A stretch of DNA of 15,292 bases from Rhodospirillales bacterium (GCA_003252195.1 QKFK01000021.1:1-15292), one strand, 5' to 3'. Shown: positions 1-8,210, numbered from the stretch's first letter. Numbers and translations are program-made. Notes: a model not told the origin generated them from the letters alone.

Positions 1-189
1 TTTGACCAACAAGAACCAACGCCTAACAAAGAACCTTTGATGCTGGCATTAGATAGAATAAACCACAAATACGGCGGTGGAACTCTTCATATGGCATCTC
101 AAAACTTATCTAACAAATGGCAGTCAAAAAAAGACAACATGTCTCACCGCTTTACAACCAGATGGAATGAACTAAAAATCTGTAAATAG
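1..189 (+). CDS. umuC: UmuC-like DNA polymerase V catalytic subunit, C-terminal end (partial)
   Basis: Only the last 62 codons are present; the gene enters from the left edge in frame 1 and stops at TAG 187-189. The residues match the small C-terminal domain (DUF4113) found at the end of UmuC proteins: a LMLALDRINHKYGGGT stretch, then a SNKWQSKKDNMSHRFTTRW stretch close to the EWQ-(M)KRD-LSP-YTTRW ending of enterobacterial UmuC. UmuC is a Y-family polymerase that, with processed UmuD, copies damaged DNA in the SOS response. The catalytic palm lies outside the window, so neither activity nor intactness can be judged. DinB (Pol IV) is unlikely because it lacks this tail. No clear terminator follows the stop. 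Confidence 0.85.
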   Translation, partial: FDQQEPTPNKEPLMLALDRINHKYGGGTLHMASQNLSNKWQSKKDNMSHRFTTRWNELKICK

Positions 190-330
190 ATGTAGCTCAG
201 CAATGGCAACATTGGTTGTGCTTAGCTTGTAAGAGCAAGACTTGTGCAAATCTTGTAAAAATGCATTGTAATATATTTAAAACAACCCAACAAAAAGAAG
301 ACAATCTGCAATACAATCAATGATTTACAA
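190..330. other. Intergenic stretch between umuC and tRNA-Thr
   Basis: No open frame, RNA gene or terminator with a T-tract is visible in these 141 bases. There are short dyads only: CAATG-GCAA-CATTG and the overlapping CAAC-ATTG-GTTG near 210-230, and CTTG-TAAGAG-CAAG near 230-243. A function cannot be assigned. Confidence 0.5.
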
Positions 331-406
<76 letters not shown>

Positions 407-434
407 AACTCATTTTCTAAAGTTATCGCAAACT

Positions 435-461
435 ATTATATGCTTGCAAGAACAAAAGCAA
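435..461 (-). promoter_or_regulatory. Candidate sigma-70 promoter of tRNA-Thr
   Basis: On the minus strand a perfect TATAAT (complement of 435-440) lies about 29 bases before the tRNA 5' end. A TTGCTT is at 456-461, with a 15-base spacer. The -10 is excellent, but the -35 is weak and the spacer short. Predicted transcription would start near 428 and leave a roughly 20-nt leader for RNase P to remove. Confidence 0.4.
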
Positions 462-531
462 CTTAAGCACCATATCAAATCACCACATCATTATCCTATA
501 TTGTATCAAACATGCGGTAAAACACAGATAA

Positions 532-547
532 CGTGAGATAAATCACA
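532..547. promoter_or_regulatory. Candidate CRP/FNR-family operator upstream of the alpha-glucosidase gene
   Basis: The sequence CGTGA-GATAAA-TCACA matches the classic CRP half-sites TGTGA-N6-TCACA at nine of ten positions. It sits about 70 bases before the start codon of a sugar hydrolase gene, a sensible place for carbon control. A 7-bp inverted repeat, GGTAAAA (516-522) / TTTTACC (555-561), surrounds it almost concentrically. Which CRP-family protein this organism has, and whether it uses this half-site, cannot be seen here. Confidence 0.4.
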
Positions 548-555
548 AAAAAGCT

Positions 556-584
556 TTTACCAGAGCGAATGAATAAGCTAATAT
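556..584 (+). promoter_or_regulatory. Candidate promoter of the alpha-glucosidase gene
   Basis: TTTACC (556-561) and TAATAT (579-584) are 17 bases apart, each matching the sigma-70 consensus at four of six positions. Transcription would start near 591, just before the AGGAG ribosome-binding site (602-606). A perfect TATAAT lies at 593-598 but would put the start within the ribosome-binding site. Confidence 0.3.
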
Positions 585-614
585 TACTAAAATATAATTT
601 TAGGAGCATAGAAA

Positions 615-2222
615 ATGAACAATAAAAATTGGTGGAAAGGCGCGGTTATATACCAAATATACCCAAGTAGCTTTGCAGATGGCAACAATGACGGCATAGG
701 AGATTTTAAAGGCATAGCCTCTAAAATGGATTACATCAAGTCACTAGGAGTTGATGCAGTTTGGACATCTCCAATATGCAAATCACCAATGAAAGATTTT
801 GGCTATGATGTATCTGATTATTGTGACACTAACGAGCGATTTGGCACATTAGACGAGTTTGACCAAATGCTTAAAGAAGCTCACGATAGAGGGTTAAAGT
901 TTTTTATTGATTTTGTTCCTAGCCACACATCAGACCAGCATGCATGGTTTACAGAAAGCAGGTCAAGCAAAACCAACCCTAAGGCAGATTGGTATGTATG
1001 GGCGGACCCTAAACCAGATGGAACAGCCCCTAACAACTGGCTATCAGTATTTGGCGGTTCCGCATGGCAATGGGACAGCACTAGATGCCAATATTACATG
1101 CACAACTTTCTAAAAGAACAACCAGATATCAACTGGCAAAACCCAGAAGCCGTTGAGGCCGTTCTAGGAGAGATGGAATTCTGGTTAAAGCGTGGTGTAG
1201 ACGGTTTTAGATATGACGTTATCGCTCATTGCATGCATGACACCGAGCTAAGAGATAACCCTGCAATAGATGTTAGCAACAGAGCAAATGATGCTAAATT
1301 TGGAAAAAACCCATTTTTCTATCAACATCATTATTACAACATTGTTTGGCCTCAGATGATTGATAATCTCAAAAAGATACGTGCATTGCTAGACAAGTAT
1401 GACGCAGCATGTGTTGGAGAAGTTGCAACAGACCATTCTCTGGACACTCTTGCCATATATACAAAGGGGCAAGACAAAATACATATGGGATATACATTTA
1501 ATTTGCTAGATGCAACACCTACCCCACTTCATATTCGTACAGTTGTGCAAGATTTAGAAAGTAAAGTTGAAGATGGTTGGGCATGTTGGTCATTATCTAA
1601 CCATGATGTATTAAGACTACGCTCTAGATTTGGAGGCCTAGCCACACCTGATGACGTTGTAAAAGTATTAAACGCTATATTACTCTCCATCAGAGGCTCA
1701 GTATGTGTATACCAAGGAGACGAGCTAGGACTACCAGAAGCTGATGTTCCATTTGAACGTTTACAAGATCCTTATGGTATAGAATTCTGGCCAGAGTTCA
1801 AAGGCAGAGATGGTTGTAGGACTCCAATGCCTTGGAACAGCTCAAAACCAAATAATGGTTTTTCCAAAACAGAACCTTGGTTACCTGCTGTTAAAGAACA
1901 CACCGCTTTATCTGTTGACATTCAAGACAAAGATAAAAACTCTATCTTAAATAGCTTCAGGAGTTTTACTTCATGGCGTAAGCTACATAAAGCGCTCATA
2001 AAAGGAAGCATATCTTTTATAGAGGCTGATGAAGAAATAATGTCTTTTTACCGCGAATATGAAGACGAAAAACTTATTTGTTTCTTTAATATATCAGCTA
2101 ATAAAAGAGACTTTAATTATAACAATCCATTCGGTGAGGATAAGTTTGTTTCTGGTGGCTATAAACAAGCAAACAACAAGCTAACCCTAGATCCATATAG
2201 CTTTGTTATAAGTAAGATATAA
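615..2222 (+). CDS. Alpha-glucosidase, glycoside hydrolase family 13
   Basis: This 535-residue enzyme should hydrolyse terminal alpha-glucosidic bonds in malto- or isomalto-oligosaccharides or sucrose-like sugars in the cytoplasm; it has no signal peptide. The N-terminal WWKGAVIYQIYPSSFADGN and the GDGIGDF-like region open the (beta/alpha)8 barrel. Visible GH13 motifs are region I DFVPSH (D99, H104), region II GFRYD with nucleophile D201, region III VGEV with acid/base E269, and region IV SNHD with H330 and D331. The NNWLSVFGGSAWQWD segment, QGDELGLPEADVPFE and TPMPWN segments resemble proteobacterial alpha-glucosidases (GH13_23-like) more than trehalose synthases. A small beta-domain closes the C-terminus. 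The ATG follows AGGAG at 602-606. It is transcribed alone and ends at a strong terminator. Substrate specificity cannot be fixed from sequence. Confidence 0.9.
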   Translation: MNNKNWWKGAVIYQIYPSSFADGNNDGIGDFKGIASKMDYIKSLGVDAVWTSPICKSPMKDFGYDVSDYCDTNERFGTLDEFDQMLKEAHDRGLKFFIDFVPSHTSDQHAWFTESRSSKTNPKADWYVWADPKPDGTAPNNWLSVFGGSAWQWDSTRCQYYMHNFLKEQPDINWQNPEAVEAVLGEMEFWLKRGVDGFRYDVIAHCMHDTELRDNPAIDVSNRANDAKFGKNPFFYQHHYYNIVWPQMIDNLKKIRALLDKYDAACVGEVATDHSLDTLAIYTKGQDKIHMGYTFNLLDATPTPLHIRTVVQDLESKVEDGWACWSLSNHDVLRLRSRFGGLATPDDVVKVLNAILLSIRGSVCVYQGDELGLPEADVPFERLQDPYGIEFWPEFKGRDGCRTPMPWNSSKPNNGFSKTEPWLPAVKEHTALSVDIQDKDKNSILNSFRSFTSWRKLHKALIKGSISFIEADEEIMSFYREYEDEKLICFFNISANKRDFNYNNPFGEDKFVSGGYKQANNKLTLDPYSFVISKI

Positions 2223-2240
2223 ATCTAAACCATCTCAAGA

Positions 2241-2268
2241 AAAAGGCGGGAAAACAAACCCGCCTTTT
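2241..2268. terminator. Bidirectional rho-independent terminator between the alpha-glucosidase gene and parC
   Basis: A perfect 10-bp stem, AAAAGGCGGG (2241-2250) with CCCGCCTTTT (2259-2268), encloses an 8-base A-rich loop. The GC core gives a T-run on both strands, so it can end the alpha-glucosidase transcript on the plus strand and the parC transcript (stop near 2307) on the minus strand. Confidence 0.9.
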
Positions 2269-2306
2269 TATTAATCTATTTTACTAAGTTTATTTATAAG
2301 CATAAA

Positions 2307-4532
2307 TTACTTAGTGAACTTATTTGTTCTTGGGAAGCCCACTGGTGGCAAACGTCCTGTTTGAGCACGCTTTCCTTGCCATGCCATCAATTCAGTCTCA
2401 ATCCTTGTTCCATTACCAGATGGATATGCCAAACCTTCTTCAAAATTAAAGAACTTAGCATCTGAAATTCCGCCATTTTGATATCTTTGCAAGATAACAC
2501 CCTTACCACGGCTCATTTCTGGAATCTCACTTGCAGGATAAACCAATAAGCGACGGTTATCACCAATAACAGCTACATAGTCACCCTCAACCTCAATACA
2601 TAGCTTAGCTACATCTTTATCATCAAGATTAAGTATCTTCTTACCAACCTTAGTTTGGGCAATCACTTGTTCTTCTGCTACGATAAAGCCTTTACCAGAA
2701 GCAGCAGCTACCAACAACTTAGATTGAGGCTCATGAATTTTCACACAAACAATGTCATCTTCATTTGCCAAATCAACCATAAGCCTAATTGGCTGTCCAA
2801 AACCACGGCCACGTTGAATATCATTAGCAGAGATAGTAAAGAACTTACCACTTGTATCAAACAACAATATCTTATCAGTAGTTTGGGCATGGAGCTTAAA
2901 CTTGAGTTCATCTCCATCTTTAAACTTAAACTCTTCGCCAGCTTCTGCATGACCTTTAACAGCTCTTACCCAACCCTTTTCTGAGATAATAACTGTGATA
3001 GCTTCTTTCTCAATAAATGCCTCAATTGGAACATCGATAATTTCAGGAGCAGATGTAATTTCAGTTCTACGTTTACCAAGCTCTGTTTTCTTACCAAACT
3101 TAACCTTAGTTTCTTTTATTTCTTTTGAAATCACATCATAACGTTTTACTTCATCTGCCAACAATTCTTCTAAAGAAGCTTTTTCTGTTGCCAAATTAGA
3201 ATGTTCAGTTTTAATTTCCATCTCTTCAAGACGACGCAATGAACGCAATCTCATATTAAGAATAGCCTCTGCCTGAACATCAGTAAGTTTGAAAGTTTTC
3301 ATCAATTCTACTTTAGGCTCATCTTCTTCACGAATAATACGAATAACTTCATCAAGATTAAGATATGCTTTTAAATAACCTTCTAAAACCTCCATACGGT
3401 GGTTTATTTTATCAAGCCTATGTTGACTACGTCTAACTAAAACCTCTAACCTATGAGCAATAAAAGCCGCAAGAACCTCTTTAAGGCTCATCACTTTAGG
3501 CTCTTTACCCATATCAAGAACGTTCATATTAAGAGAGAACCTGCTCTCAAGCTCAGTTTGTTTATAGAGTTGCTCCATAATAATTTCTGGCTCAACGCTA
3601 CGGTTCTTAGGCTCTAAAACAATTCTTACAATATCGGTTGATTCATCTCGAACATCAGCTAAAAGCGGAACTCTTTTATTAATAATTAGATTTGCAATAT
3701 TTTCAATCAACTTAGCTTTTTGAACCTGATAAGGAACTTCAGTCACAATAATTTGATATAAACCATGTGATAAATCTTCTTTAATCCATTTAGCTCTAAC
3801 CCTAAATGAGCCTTTACCTGTTTCATAAGCATTTAAGATAGATGAAGCGTCTTCTGTAATCACACCACCAGTTGGGAAGTCTGGGCCTTGTACATATTTC
3901 ATCAAATCAGACACTTCGCAATCTGGTTTCTTGATAATATGAAGCAATGCATCACACAATTCCTCAGCATTATGAGGAGGAATGTTTGTCGCCATACCAA
4001 CCGCAATACCAGCTGAACCATTTGCAAGCAAGTTTGGGAAAGCTGCAGGCATAACGATAGGCTCTTCTTCTTCGCCATCATATGTTGGTCTAAAATCAAC
4101 ACAATCCTCGTTAAGACCTTCCATAATTGCCTGAGCAACCTCTGTTAATCTTGCTTCGGTATAACGCATAGCAGCTGCATTATCACCATCAATATTACCA
4201 AAGTTACCTTGACCTTCAACCAAAGGATAACGCACAGCAAATTCTTGGGCTAAACGCACCATAGCTTCATAAACAGCAGCATCACCGTGAGGGTGATATT
4301 TACCAATAACGTCACCAACAACCCTAGCACATTTCTTAAAACCAGATGCAGGGTCTAATTTTAACATACGCATAGCGTACAACAATCTTCTATGAACAGG
4401 TTTTAAACCGTCTCTAACGTCTGGAAGCGAGCGCGACACAATCGTAGATAAAGCATAAGCTAAATATCTTTCACTCAAAGCCTCAGACAGGCTAGTTTCT
4501 CTAATTTGCTCAACAGCAATGCTTTTACTCAT
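2307..4532 (-). CDS. parC: DNA topoisomerase IV subunit A
   Basis: ParC, with ParE, decatenates daughter chromosomes by passing one duplex through a double-strand break. The 741-residue length fits ParC. The N-terminal breakage-reunion domain shows SLPDVRDGLKPVHRRLLYAM, then GKYHPHGD, GQGNFGNIDGD and AMRYTEARL with the active-site tyrosine Y124. A long coiled-coil region follows (about residues 360-470). The C-terminal third is the beta-pinwheel domain and ends in an alphaproteobacterial-type GKRAQTGRLPPVGFPR segment. No GyrA box is evident, which supports ParC over GyrA. Position 85, equivalent to E. coli ParC S80, is alanine; the E84 equivalent (E89) is kept. It is the last gene of the minus-strand block, 58 bases after recO, and a weak GGGG sequence precedes the ATG. 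Confidence 0.95.
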   Translation of the reverse strand: MSKSIAVEQIRETSLSEALSERYLAYALSTIVSRSLPDVRDGLKPVHRRLLYAMRMLKLDPASGFKKCARVVGDVIGKYHPHGDAAVYEAMVRLAQEFAVRYPLVEGQGNFGNIDGDNAAAMRYTEARLTEVAQAIMEGLNEDCVDFRPTYDGEEEEPIVMPAAFPNLLANGSAGIAVGMATNIPPHNAEELCDALLHIIKKPDCEVSDLMKYVQGPDFPTGGVITEDASSILNAYETGKGSFRVRAKWIKEDLSHGLYQIIVTEVPYQVQKAKLIENIANLIINKRVPLLADVRDESTDIVRIVLEPKNRSVEPEIIMEQLYKQTELESRFSLNMNVLDMGKEPKVMSLKEVLAAFIAHRLEVLVRRSQHRLDKINHRMEVLEGYLKAYLNLDEVIRIIREEDEPKVELMKTFKLTDVQAEAILNMRLRSLRRLEEMEIKTEHSNLATEKASLEELLADEVKRYDVISKEIKETKVKFGKKTELGKRRTEITSAPEIIDVPIEAFIEKEAITVIISEKGWVRAVKGHAEAGEEFKFKDGDELKFKLHAQTTDKILLFDTSGKFFTISANDIQRGRGFGQPIRLMVDLANEDDIVCVKIHEPQSKLLVAAASGKGFIVAEEQVIAQTKVGKKILNLDDKDVAKLCIEVEGDYVAVIGDNRRLLVYPASEIPEMSRGKGVILQRYQNGGISDAKFFNFEEGLAYPSGNGTRIETELMAWQGKRAQTGRLPPVGFPRTNKFTK

Positions 4533-4590
4533 AACATTTGCCCCATTTAATATGGCTAAAAATTACATAAATTTACGTGAATAATAGTAC

Positions 4591-5319
4591 CTAAACCGCA
4601 AAGCGGTCAACTAGTCTAAGACGGGCTGGGGGTAACTTTTTACCCTCTACCCCATTAAGATGACGTTCAAAGAAATATCCCGTTAAGACAAAACCTTTTT
4701 TAATCTCATTGATGTCTTCGTCTCTTAACAAATTTTCGTTATCTGCAAGCATAAACGATGGTAATGGCAACAACTTAGATTTATATGGCTCGCCAGCTAA
4801 AGAGCTAACTGCACGGCCACTTTTGGGTGATACATAAACCAAATTATCTGTAACACCACTCGCGGCACAACATGATAAATCTAGACCATAACCAAGTTCT
4901 TCAAGCAAATCAGCTTCAAGCTTAATATATGAATATATTGGGCAATTATCTTCTAACCCACATAGAAAATCTTTTAAATCATAGTAGAATGATGCCAAAG
5001 GAGCTCTTTCTGGCAATGATGTTTCTGCCATAGCACATGCCGAAACTATTAAATTTAGTTTTGAAGCCTCGGTCATATATCTTGCGGGGATAGCCTCATC
5101 TAACTCACAAACAAACAAACCTAATTGCTCTTCTAAACGAGCTGTCCAGCGTGCATTAACTAAATTTCCGGCTTGATATATGGGATATTTGTTCTTAGAT
5201 AAACCACCTTTTACATAACCAAGATGCCTGCCTCTGGTTTCGGTTAATAATGACACAAGTAAATCATTCTCGCCATATTTGCGAGCTGATAAAACTATGG
5301 CATTATCACTCCAATCCAT
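4591..5319 (-). CDS. recO: DNA repair protein RecO
   Basis: RecO (242 residues, normal length) helps RecR load RecA onto SSB-coated single strands in the RecFOR recombination path. The N-terminal OB-fold region reads as DNAIVLSARKYGENDLLVSL, then TRGRHLGYVKGG. The helical domain contains the alphaproteobacterial-type LGYGLDLSCCAASG and YVSPKSGRAVS stretches. Several cysteines are present (the CC pair and the one in ELDE's preceding VCEL), but no clean zinc ribbon is seen. The ATG has AGGA about 8 bases upstream. It lies 12 bases after era, the usual era-recO pairing, so it is almost certainly cotranscribed. Confidence 0.93.
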   Translation of the reverse strand: MDWSDNAIVLSARKYGENDLLVSLLTETRGRHLGYVKGGLSKNKYPIYQAGNLVNARWTARLEEQLGLFVCELDEAIPARYMTEASKLNLIVSACAMAETSLPERAPLASFYYDLKDFLCGLEDNCPIYSYIKLEADLLEELGYGLDLSCCAASGVTDNLVYVSPKSGRAVSSLAGEPYKSKLLPLPSFMLADNENLLRDEDINEIKKGFVLTGYFFERHLNGVEGKKLPPARLRLVDRFAV

Positions 5320-5331
5320 GGGACAATCCTA

Positions 5332-6243
5332 TTATGCGTTAAAGTCCAAACCCCATTCGCGGTAGCGCTCAGGAGAGTTTTCCCAATTATCTCTAACTTT
5401 AACAAATAAAAATAAATGAACCCTTAACCCCGTTAGCTCTTCAAGCTCTCTACGAGCAGATGAGCCAATTTTCTTTATCTTTTGCCCACCTTTGCCAAGT
5501 ATCATACTCTTATGACCTTCTTTAGCGGTATATATGGTCTGTTCTAACCTTACAGAACCATCTTCTCTTCCCTCCCAGAGTTCAGTCTCTACAGTAAGAG
5601 AATAAGGGAGCTCTTGGTGCAACTCATAAAATAGTTTTTCACGTGTAATTTCAGCAGCTAACAATCTTAATGGCATATCAGAAATCTGATCTTCTGGGTA
5701 CAACCAGATACCTTCTGGCAACTTAGATATAATATTATCTAACAGCTCATCCATTCCATCTGCTTTTTGTGCTGAAACCATAAAGATATCATCAAATTCC
5801 ATAAGCTCTGAAACCTTGTGAGTTAACTCTAACAAAGCCTCTTTGCTTACCAAATCTATTTTATTAAATACTAACGATGCTTTTCTGCCTGTTTTTTGTA
5901 GGTTTTCTATAATATCACGACTTTCATCATCAAGCCCACGTTTGGCATCAATTAACATATACACCAAATCAGCGTCTTCTGAACCACCCCAAGCAGATGA
6001 AACCATTGCTCTATCTAATCTTCTTTTTGGCTTAAAAATACCTGGAGTATCAATAAAAACTATCTGAGCATCATCTTTAATAGTAATACCTTTAACCTGA
6101 GTACGAGTTGTTTGCACCTTTGGAGAAACAATAGATACCTTAGTTCCTACGTAATGGTTAACCAATGTTGATTTACCAGCATTTGGCGCACCAATAATAG
6201 CCACAAAACCACATTTACCTTGTTTGTTTTCTAATTCACTCAT
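5332..6243 (-). CDS. era: GTPase Era
   Basis: Era is a GTPase that binds the 3' end of 16S rRNA and aids 30S subunit assembly and cell-cycle progression. In 303 residues it shows G1 GAPNAGKS (18-25), the switch I TTRTQ, G3 DTPG (65-68), G4 NKID (127-130) and G5 SAQ (157-159). A C-terminal KH RNA-binding domain with the GKGG loop (250-253) follows. Its ATG overlaps the rnc stop by four bases (ATGA), so translation is coupled to RNase III. This rnc-era overlap is standard in proteobacteria. Nothing is missing from the family's key residues. Confidence 0.97.
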   Translation of the reverse strand: MSELENKQGKCGFVAIIGAPNAGKSTLVNHYVGTKVSIVSPKVQTTRTQVKGITIKDDAQIVFIDTPGIFKPKRRLDRAMVSSAWGGSEDADLVYMLIDAKRGLDDESRDIIENLQKTGRKASLVFNKIDLVSKEALLELTHKVSELMEFDDIFMVSAQKADGMDELLDNIISKLPEGIWLYPEDQISDMPLRLLAAEITREKLFYELHQELPYSLTVETELWEGREDGSVRLEQTIYTAKEGHKSMILGKGGQKIKKIGSSARRELEELTGLRVHLFLFVKVRDNWENSPERYREWGLDFNA

Positions 6244-6932
6244 TTATTCATTATCTCCAACATTGCAACGGCAGCATTACGCTCAGCTTCTCTTTTTGAG
6301 CGACCTCTACCAACAGCTTTTTCATTCCCATCAATCTCAACCTCAACTACAAATGTTGGATCATGATCAAAACCTTCTTTTGCTACTACTTTATACTTAG
6401 GTAACGATTGTTTTTTAGATTGTACTAACTCTTGTAATTCTGTTTTAGCATCTTTAGGAGGTTCTTTTTTCTCAAGCATCAACTTGTACCAATATTTACG
6501 CACAAACTTGCTTACGTTTACAAGTCCACCATCAAGATACATAGCACCAATTAGTGCCTCTCCTATATCTGCTATTATTGATTTATTTTCTCTACCACCA
6601 AGATTTTCTTCTGCTTCTGACAAACGCATATATTTATCAATACCTATTTTAAGCATAATCTCAGCCAACGTATCTTCACAAACTAAAGCAGAGAACCTTT
6701 TTGCCAAATCGCCCTCTGGTTCGTCTGGAAACTGAAGGTACAACATTTCAGCAATAACAAGACCCAAAACCCTATCACCCAAAAATTCTAATCTCTCATA
6801 GTGGGTTGAAATTAAATCAGCCTTAGTTTTATTAGAAGACATTGAATAACTAGCATGAGTAAGGGCCTTTTCTAACAATTTAACATCAGAAAATTTATAC
6901 AACACTGCTTCTTCTAATTTATGTAAGTTCAT
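6240..6932 (-). CDS. rnc: Ribonuclease III
   Basis: RNase III cuts double-stranded RNA, including the rRNA precursor, and tunes many mRNAs. The 230-residue protein has the signature ERLEFLGDRVL (46-56), with E49 and D53 metal ligands, and ADIGEALIGA (121-130), with D122 and the catalytic glutamate E125. The C-terminal double-stranded RNA-binding domain spans about 161-228 (DAKTELQELVQ start, GRGRSKREAERNAA helix). It lies 23 bases after lepB and overlaps era by 4 bases. An AGAGAGA run about 5 bases before ATG is the likely ribosome-binding site. Confidence 0.97.
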   Translation of the reverse strand: MNLHKLEEAVLYKFSDVKLLEKALTHASYSMSSNKTKADLISTHYERLEFLGDRVLGLVIAEMLYLQFPDEPEGDLAKRFSALVCEDTLAEIMLKIGIDKYMRLSEAEENLGGRENKSIIADIGEALIGAMYLDGGLVNVSKFVRKYWYKLMLEKKEPPKDAKTELQELVQSKKQSLPKYKVVAKEGFDHDPTFVVEVEIDGNEKAVGRGRSKREAERNAAVAMLEIMNK

Positions 6933-6955
6933 AAGGTCTCTCTAGTTAGGCGAAG

Positions 6956-7693
6956 TTATTTAATTTTATTAAACAAACGTCCCCAACGCACAGCCATTGG
7001 CCATCTCCAGATTTGCCAAAAATCAGCAGATCCATCATTTGAGAAGAACAGAACCTCAGCCCTACCCTCCAAATTCTCAAAAGGAACGTAACCAACTCCA
7101 GCTCTGCTATCGTCAGAATTATCTCTATTATCACCCATCATAAAATAATGATTTTCAGGCACTCTAAACACAGGAGTGTAATCAAACATCTCTTCATCAG
7201 ATGCCTCTATAATCTTATGTTTGCGTCCCTCAGGTAAGGTTTCTGTATATTCGGTAAAACGAATGGCATTACCTCTAGCATCACGTGATACATAATCACC
7301 AATTTTTTCACGCTCAATTAATTTATCGTTGATATATAATCTACCAGCATTAACTTGAACTTTGTCTCCTGGCATACCAATAACGCGTTTAATATAATCT
7401 GTTTTATTATCTTTAGGTAGTTTAAACACCACCACATCACCACGCTTTGGTGTTGAGGCTAAAATTCTACCTTCTTTAATAAGTGGAATACTGTATGGAA
7501 GAGAGTGTTTACTATAACCATATGAGTATTTTGAAACAAAAAGATAATCTCCAATAAGCAATGAAGGTATCATTGAACCTGAAGGGATTCTAAACGGCTC
7601 AAAAGCTATTGTTCTAACAAAAATAGCAATAATAAAGGCATATAAAACGGTTTTAACAACCTCGCCTAAGCCTGTTTCTTCTCTTCTTTCCAT
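6956..7693 (-). CDS. lepB: Signal peptidase I
   Basis: LepB removes signal peptides from exported preproteins at the outer face of the inner membrane. The 245-residue protein has one N-terminal membrane segment (about 11-30, TVLYAFIIAIFVRTIAF). Then come box B FRIPSGSM with nucleophile S40, RGDVVVF, box D DYIKRVIGMPGD with the general base K102, and box E GDNRDNSDDSR (187-197). The single transmembrane segment is the form common in Alphaproteobacteria, whereas E. coli LepB has two. An AGGG lies 8 bases before the ATG. It is separated from acpS by 106 bases, the largest gap between rpoZ and parC in the block, so it may have its own promoter. Confidence 0.96.
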   Translation of the reverse strand: MERREETGLGEVVKTVLYAFIIAIFVRTIAFEPFRIPSGSMIPSLLIGDYLFVSKYSYGYSKHSLPYSIPLIKEGRILASTPKRGDVVVFKLPKDNKTDYIKRVIGMPGDKVQVNAGRLYINDKLIEREKIGDYVSRDARGNAIRFTEYTETLPEGRKHKIIEASDEEMFDYTPVFRVPENHYFMMGDNRDNSDDSRAGVGYVPFENLEGRAEVLFFSNDGSADFWQIWRWPMAVRWGRLFNKIK

Positions 7694-7706
7694 AAAAGTA
7701 ACCCTA

Positions 7707-7736
7707 CTTAAAAATATTTAAGCTGTAATATATTAC
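7707..7736. promoter_or_regulatory. Paired dyads in the lepB leader
   Basis: Between acpS and lepB lie a small hairpin CTTAAA-AATA-TTTAAG (7707-7722) and, touching it, a perfect 12-nt palindrome GTAATATATTAC (7725-7736). Both are just upstream of the lepB ribosome-binding site. They could be an operator or only AT-rich chance symmetry. No convincing -35/-10 pair was found here. Confidence 0.2.
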
Positions 7737-7799
7737 GCTCCACCAACCGATACAATAAAAATATTGATTTTATTAGATATTAGCAAGCATAAAATAAAT

Positions 7800-8207
7800 T
7801 TATATAGCTTCTAATATTACAACAGCTTCTGCATAAGGGTAATCATCAGTCATTGTCACATGTAACACAGGCTTCATGCCTTCTGGCGTTAATTCTAAAG
7901 CTCTTTTTAATGCCCCACCTGACAACTCCATATATGGCTTGCCTGTTACCATATGTTTAACCACCATATCTGTCCAAAAAACTCCACGCCTAATCCCTGT
8001 ACCCAAAGCTTTTGAACAAGCTTCTTTGGCCGCAAATTTTTTAGCATATGAACACGCTCTAGCTCTTGAGCCCAACTTAGCCCTATACTCACCTTCGCCA
8101 ATCTCAGATTTAGCAAATATTTTGTTTATAAAATGCATATCAAACTTTTCTATGGTTTTTTCTATACGTTCTATATTTACAATATCGTTACCAATTCCAA
8201 TAATCAT
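7800..8207 (-). CDS. acpS: Holo-[acyl-carrier-protein] synthase
   Basis: AcpS moves the 4'-phosphopantetheine arm from coenzyme A to a serine of apo-ACP, switching on fatty acid synthesis. The 135-residue protein opens with MIIGIGNDIVNIERI, carrying the Mg-binding aspartate D8. It has the second motif FAAKEACSKALGTG with E62, followed by GVFWTDMVV and GKPYMEL. The length is typical of the single-domain AcpS type, not the Sfp type. Its ATG lies 3 bases after the stop of the DUF2062 gene, whose last codons hold an AAAGG that can serve as ribosome-binding site. This tight spacing points to cotranscription. Confidence 0.95.
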   Translation of the reverse strand: MIIGIGNDIVNIERIEKTIEKFDMHFINKIFAKSEIGEGEYRAKLGSRARACSYAKKFAAKEACSKALGTGIRRGVFWTDMVVKHMVTGKPYMELSGGALKRALELTPEGMKPVLHVTMTDDYPYAEAVVILEAI

Positions 8208-8210
8208 TAT

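Noticed and set aside
189..206. TGTAGCTCAG just after the umuC stop resembles a tRNA D-arm start, as if a tRNA remnant or attachment site.
   Set aside because: No GAGC partner at the right distance, no anticodon arm and no T arm follow, and it does not repeat the tRNA-Thr 3' end. It is too short to support a tRNA fragment or an att site.
593..598. Perfect TATAAT upstream of the alpha-glucosidase gene.
   Set aside because: Transcription would begin inside the AGGAG ribosome-binding site, and no -35 lies 16-18 bases upstream. I prefer 556-584, with low confidence.
881..1113. Open frames on both strands inside the alpha-glucosidase gene, and similar short frames inside parC, era, rnc, the RSH gene and others.
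   Set aside because: They lie within genes with full family motifs, have no ribosome-binding sites of note, and their translations show no recognisable domain. They are shadow frames.
4565..4578. Near-palindrome ACATAAATTTACGT between recO and parC as an operator.
   Set aside because: It has one mismatch per arm in AT-rich sequence, and no promoter elements around it are convincing.
4595..4607. ACCGC-AAA-GCGGT hairpin at the end of recO, as a terminator before parC.
   Set aside because: The stem is only 5 bp, lies inside the coding sequence, and is followed by too few T on the minus strand.
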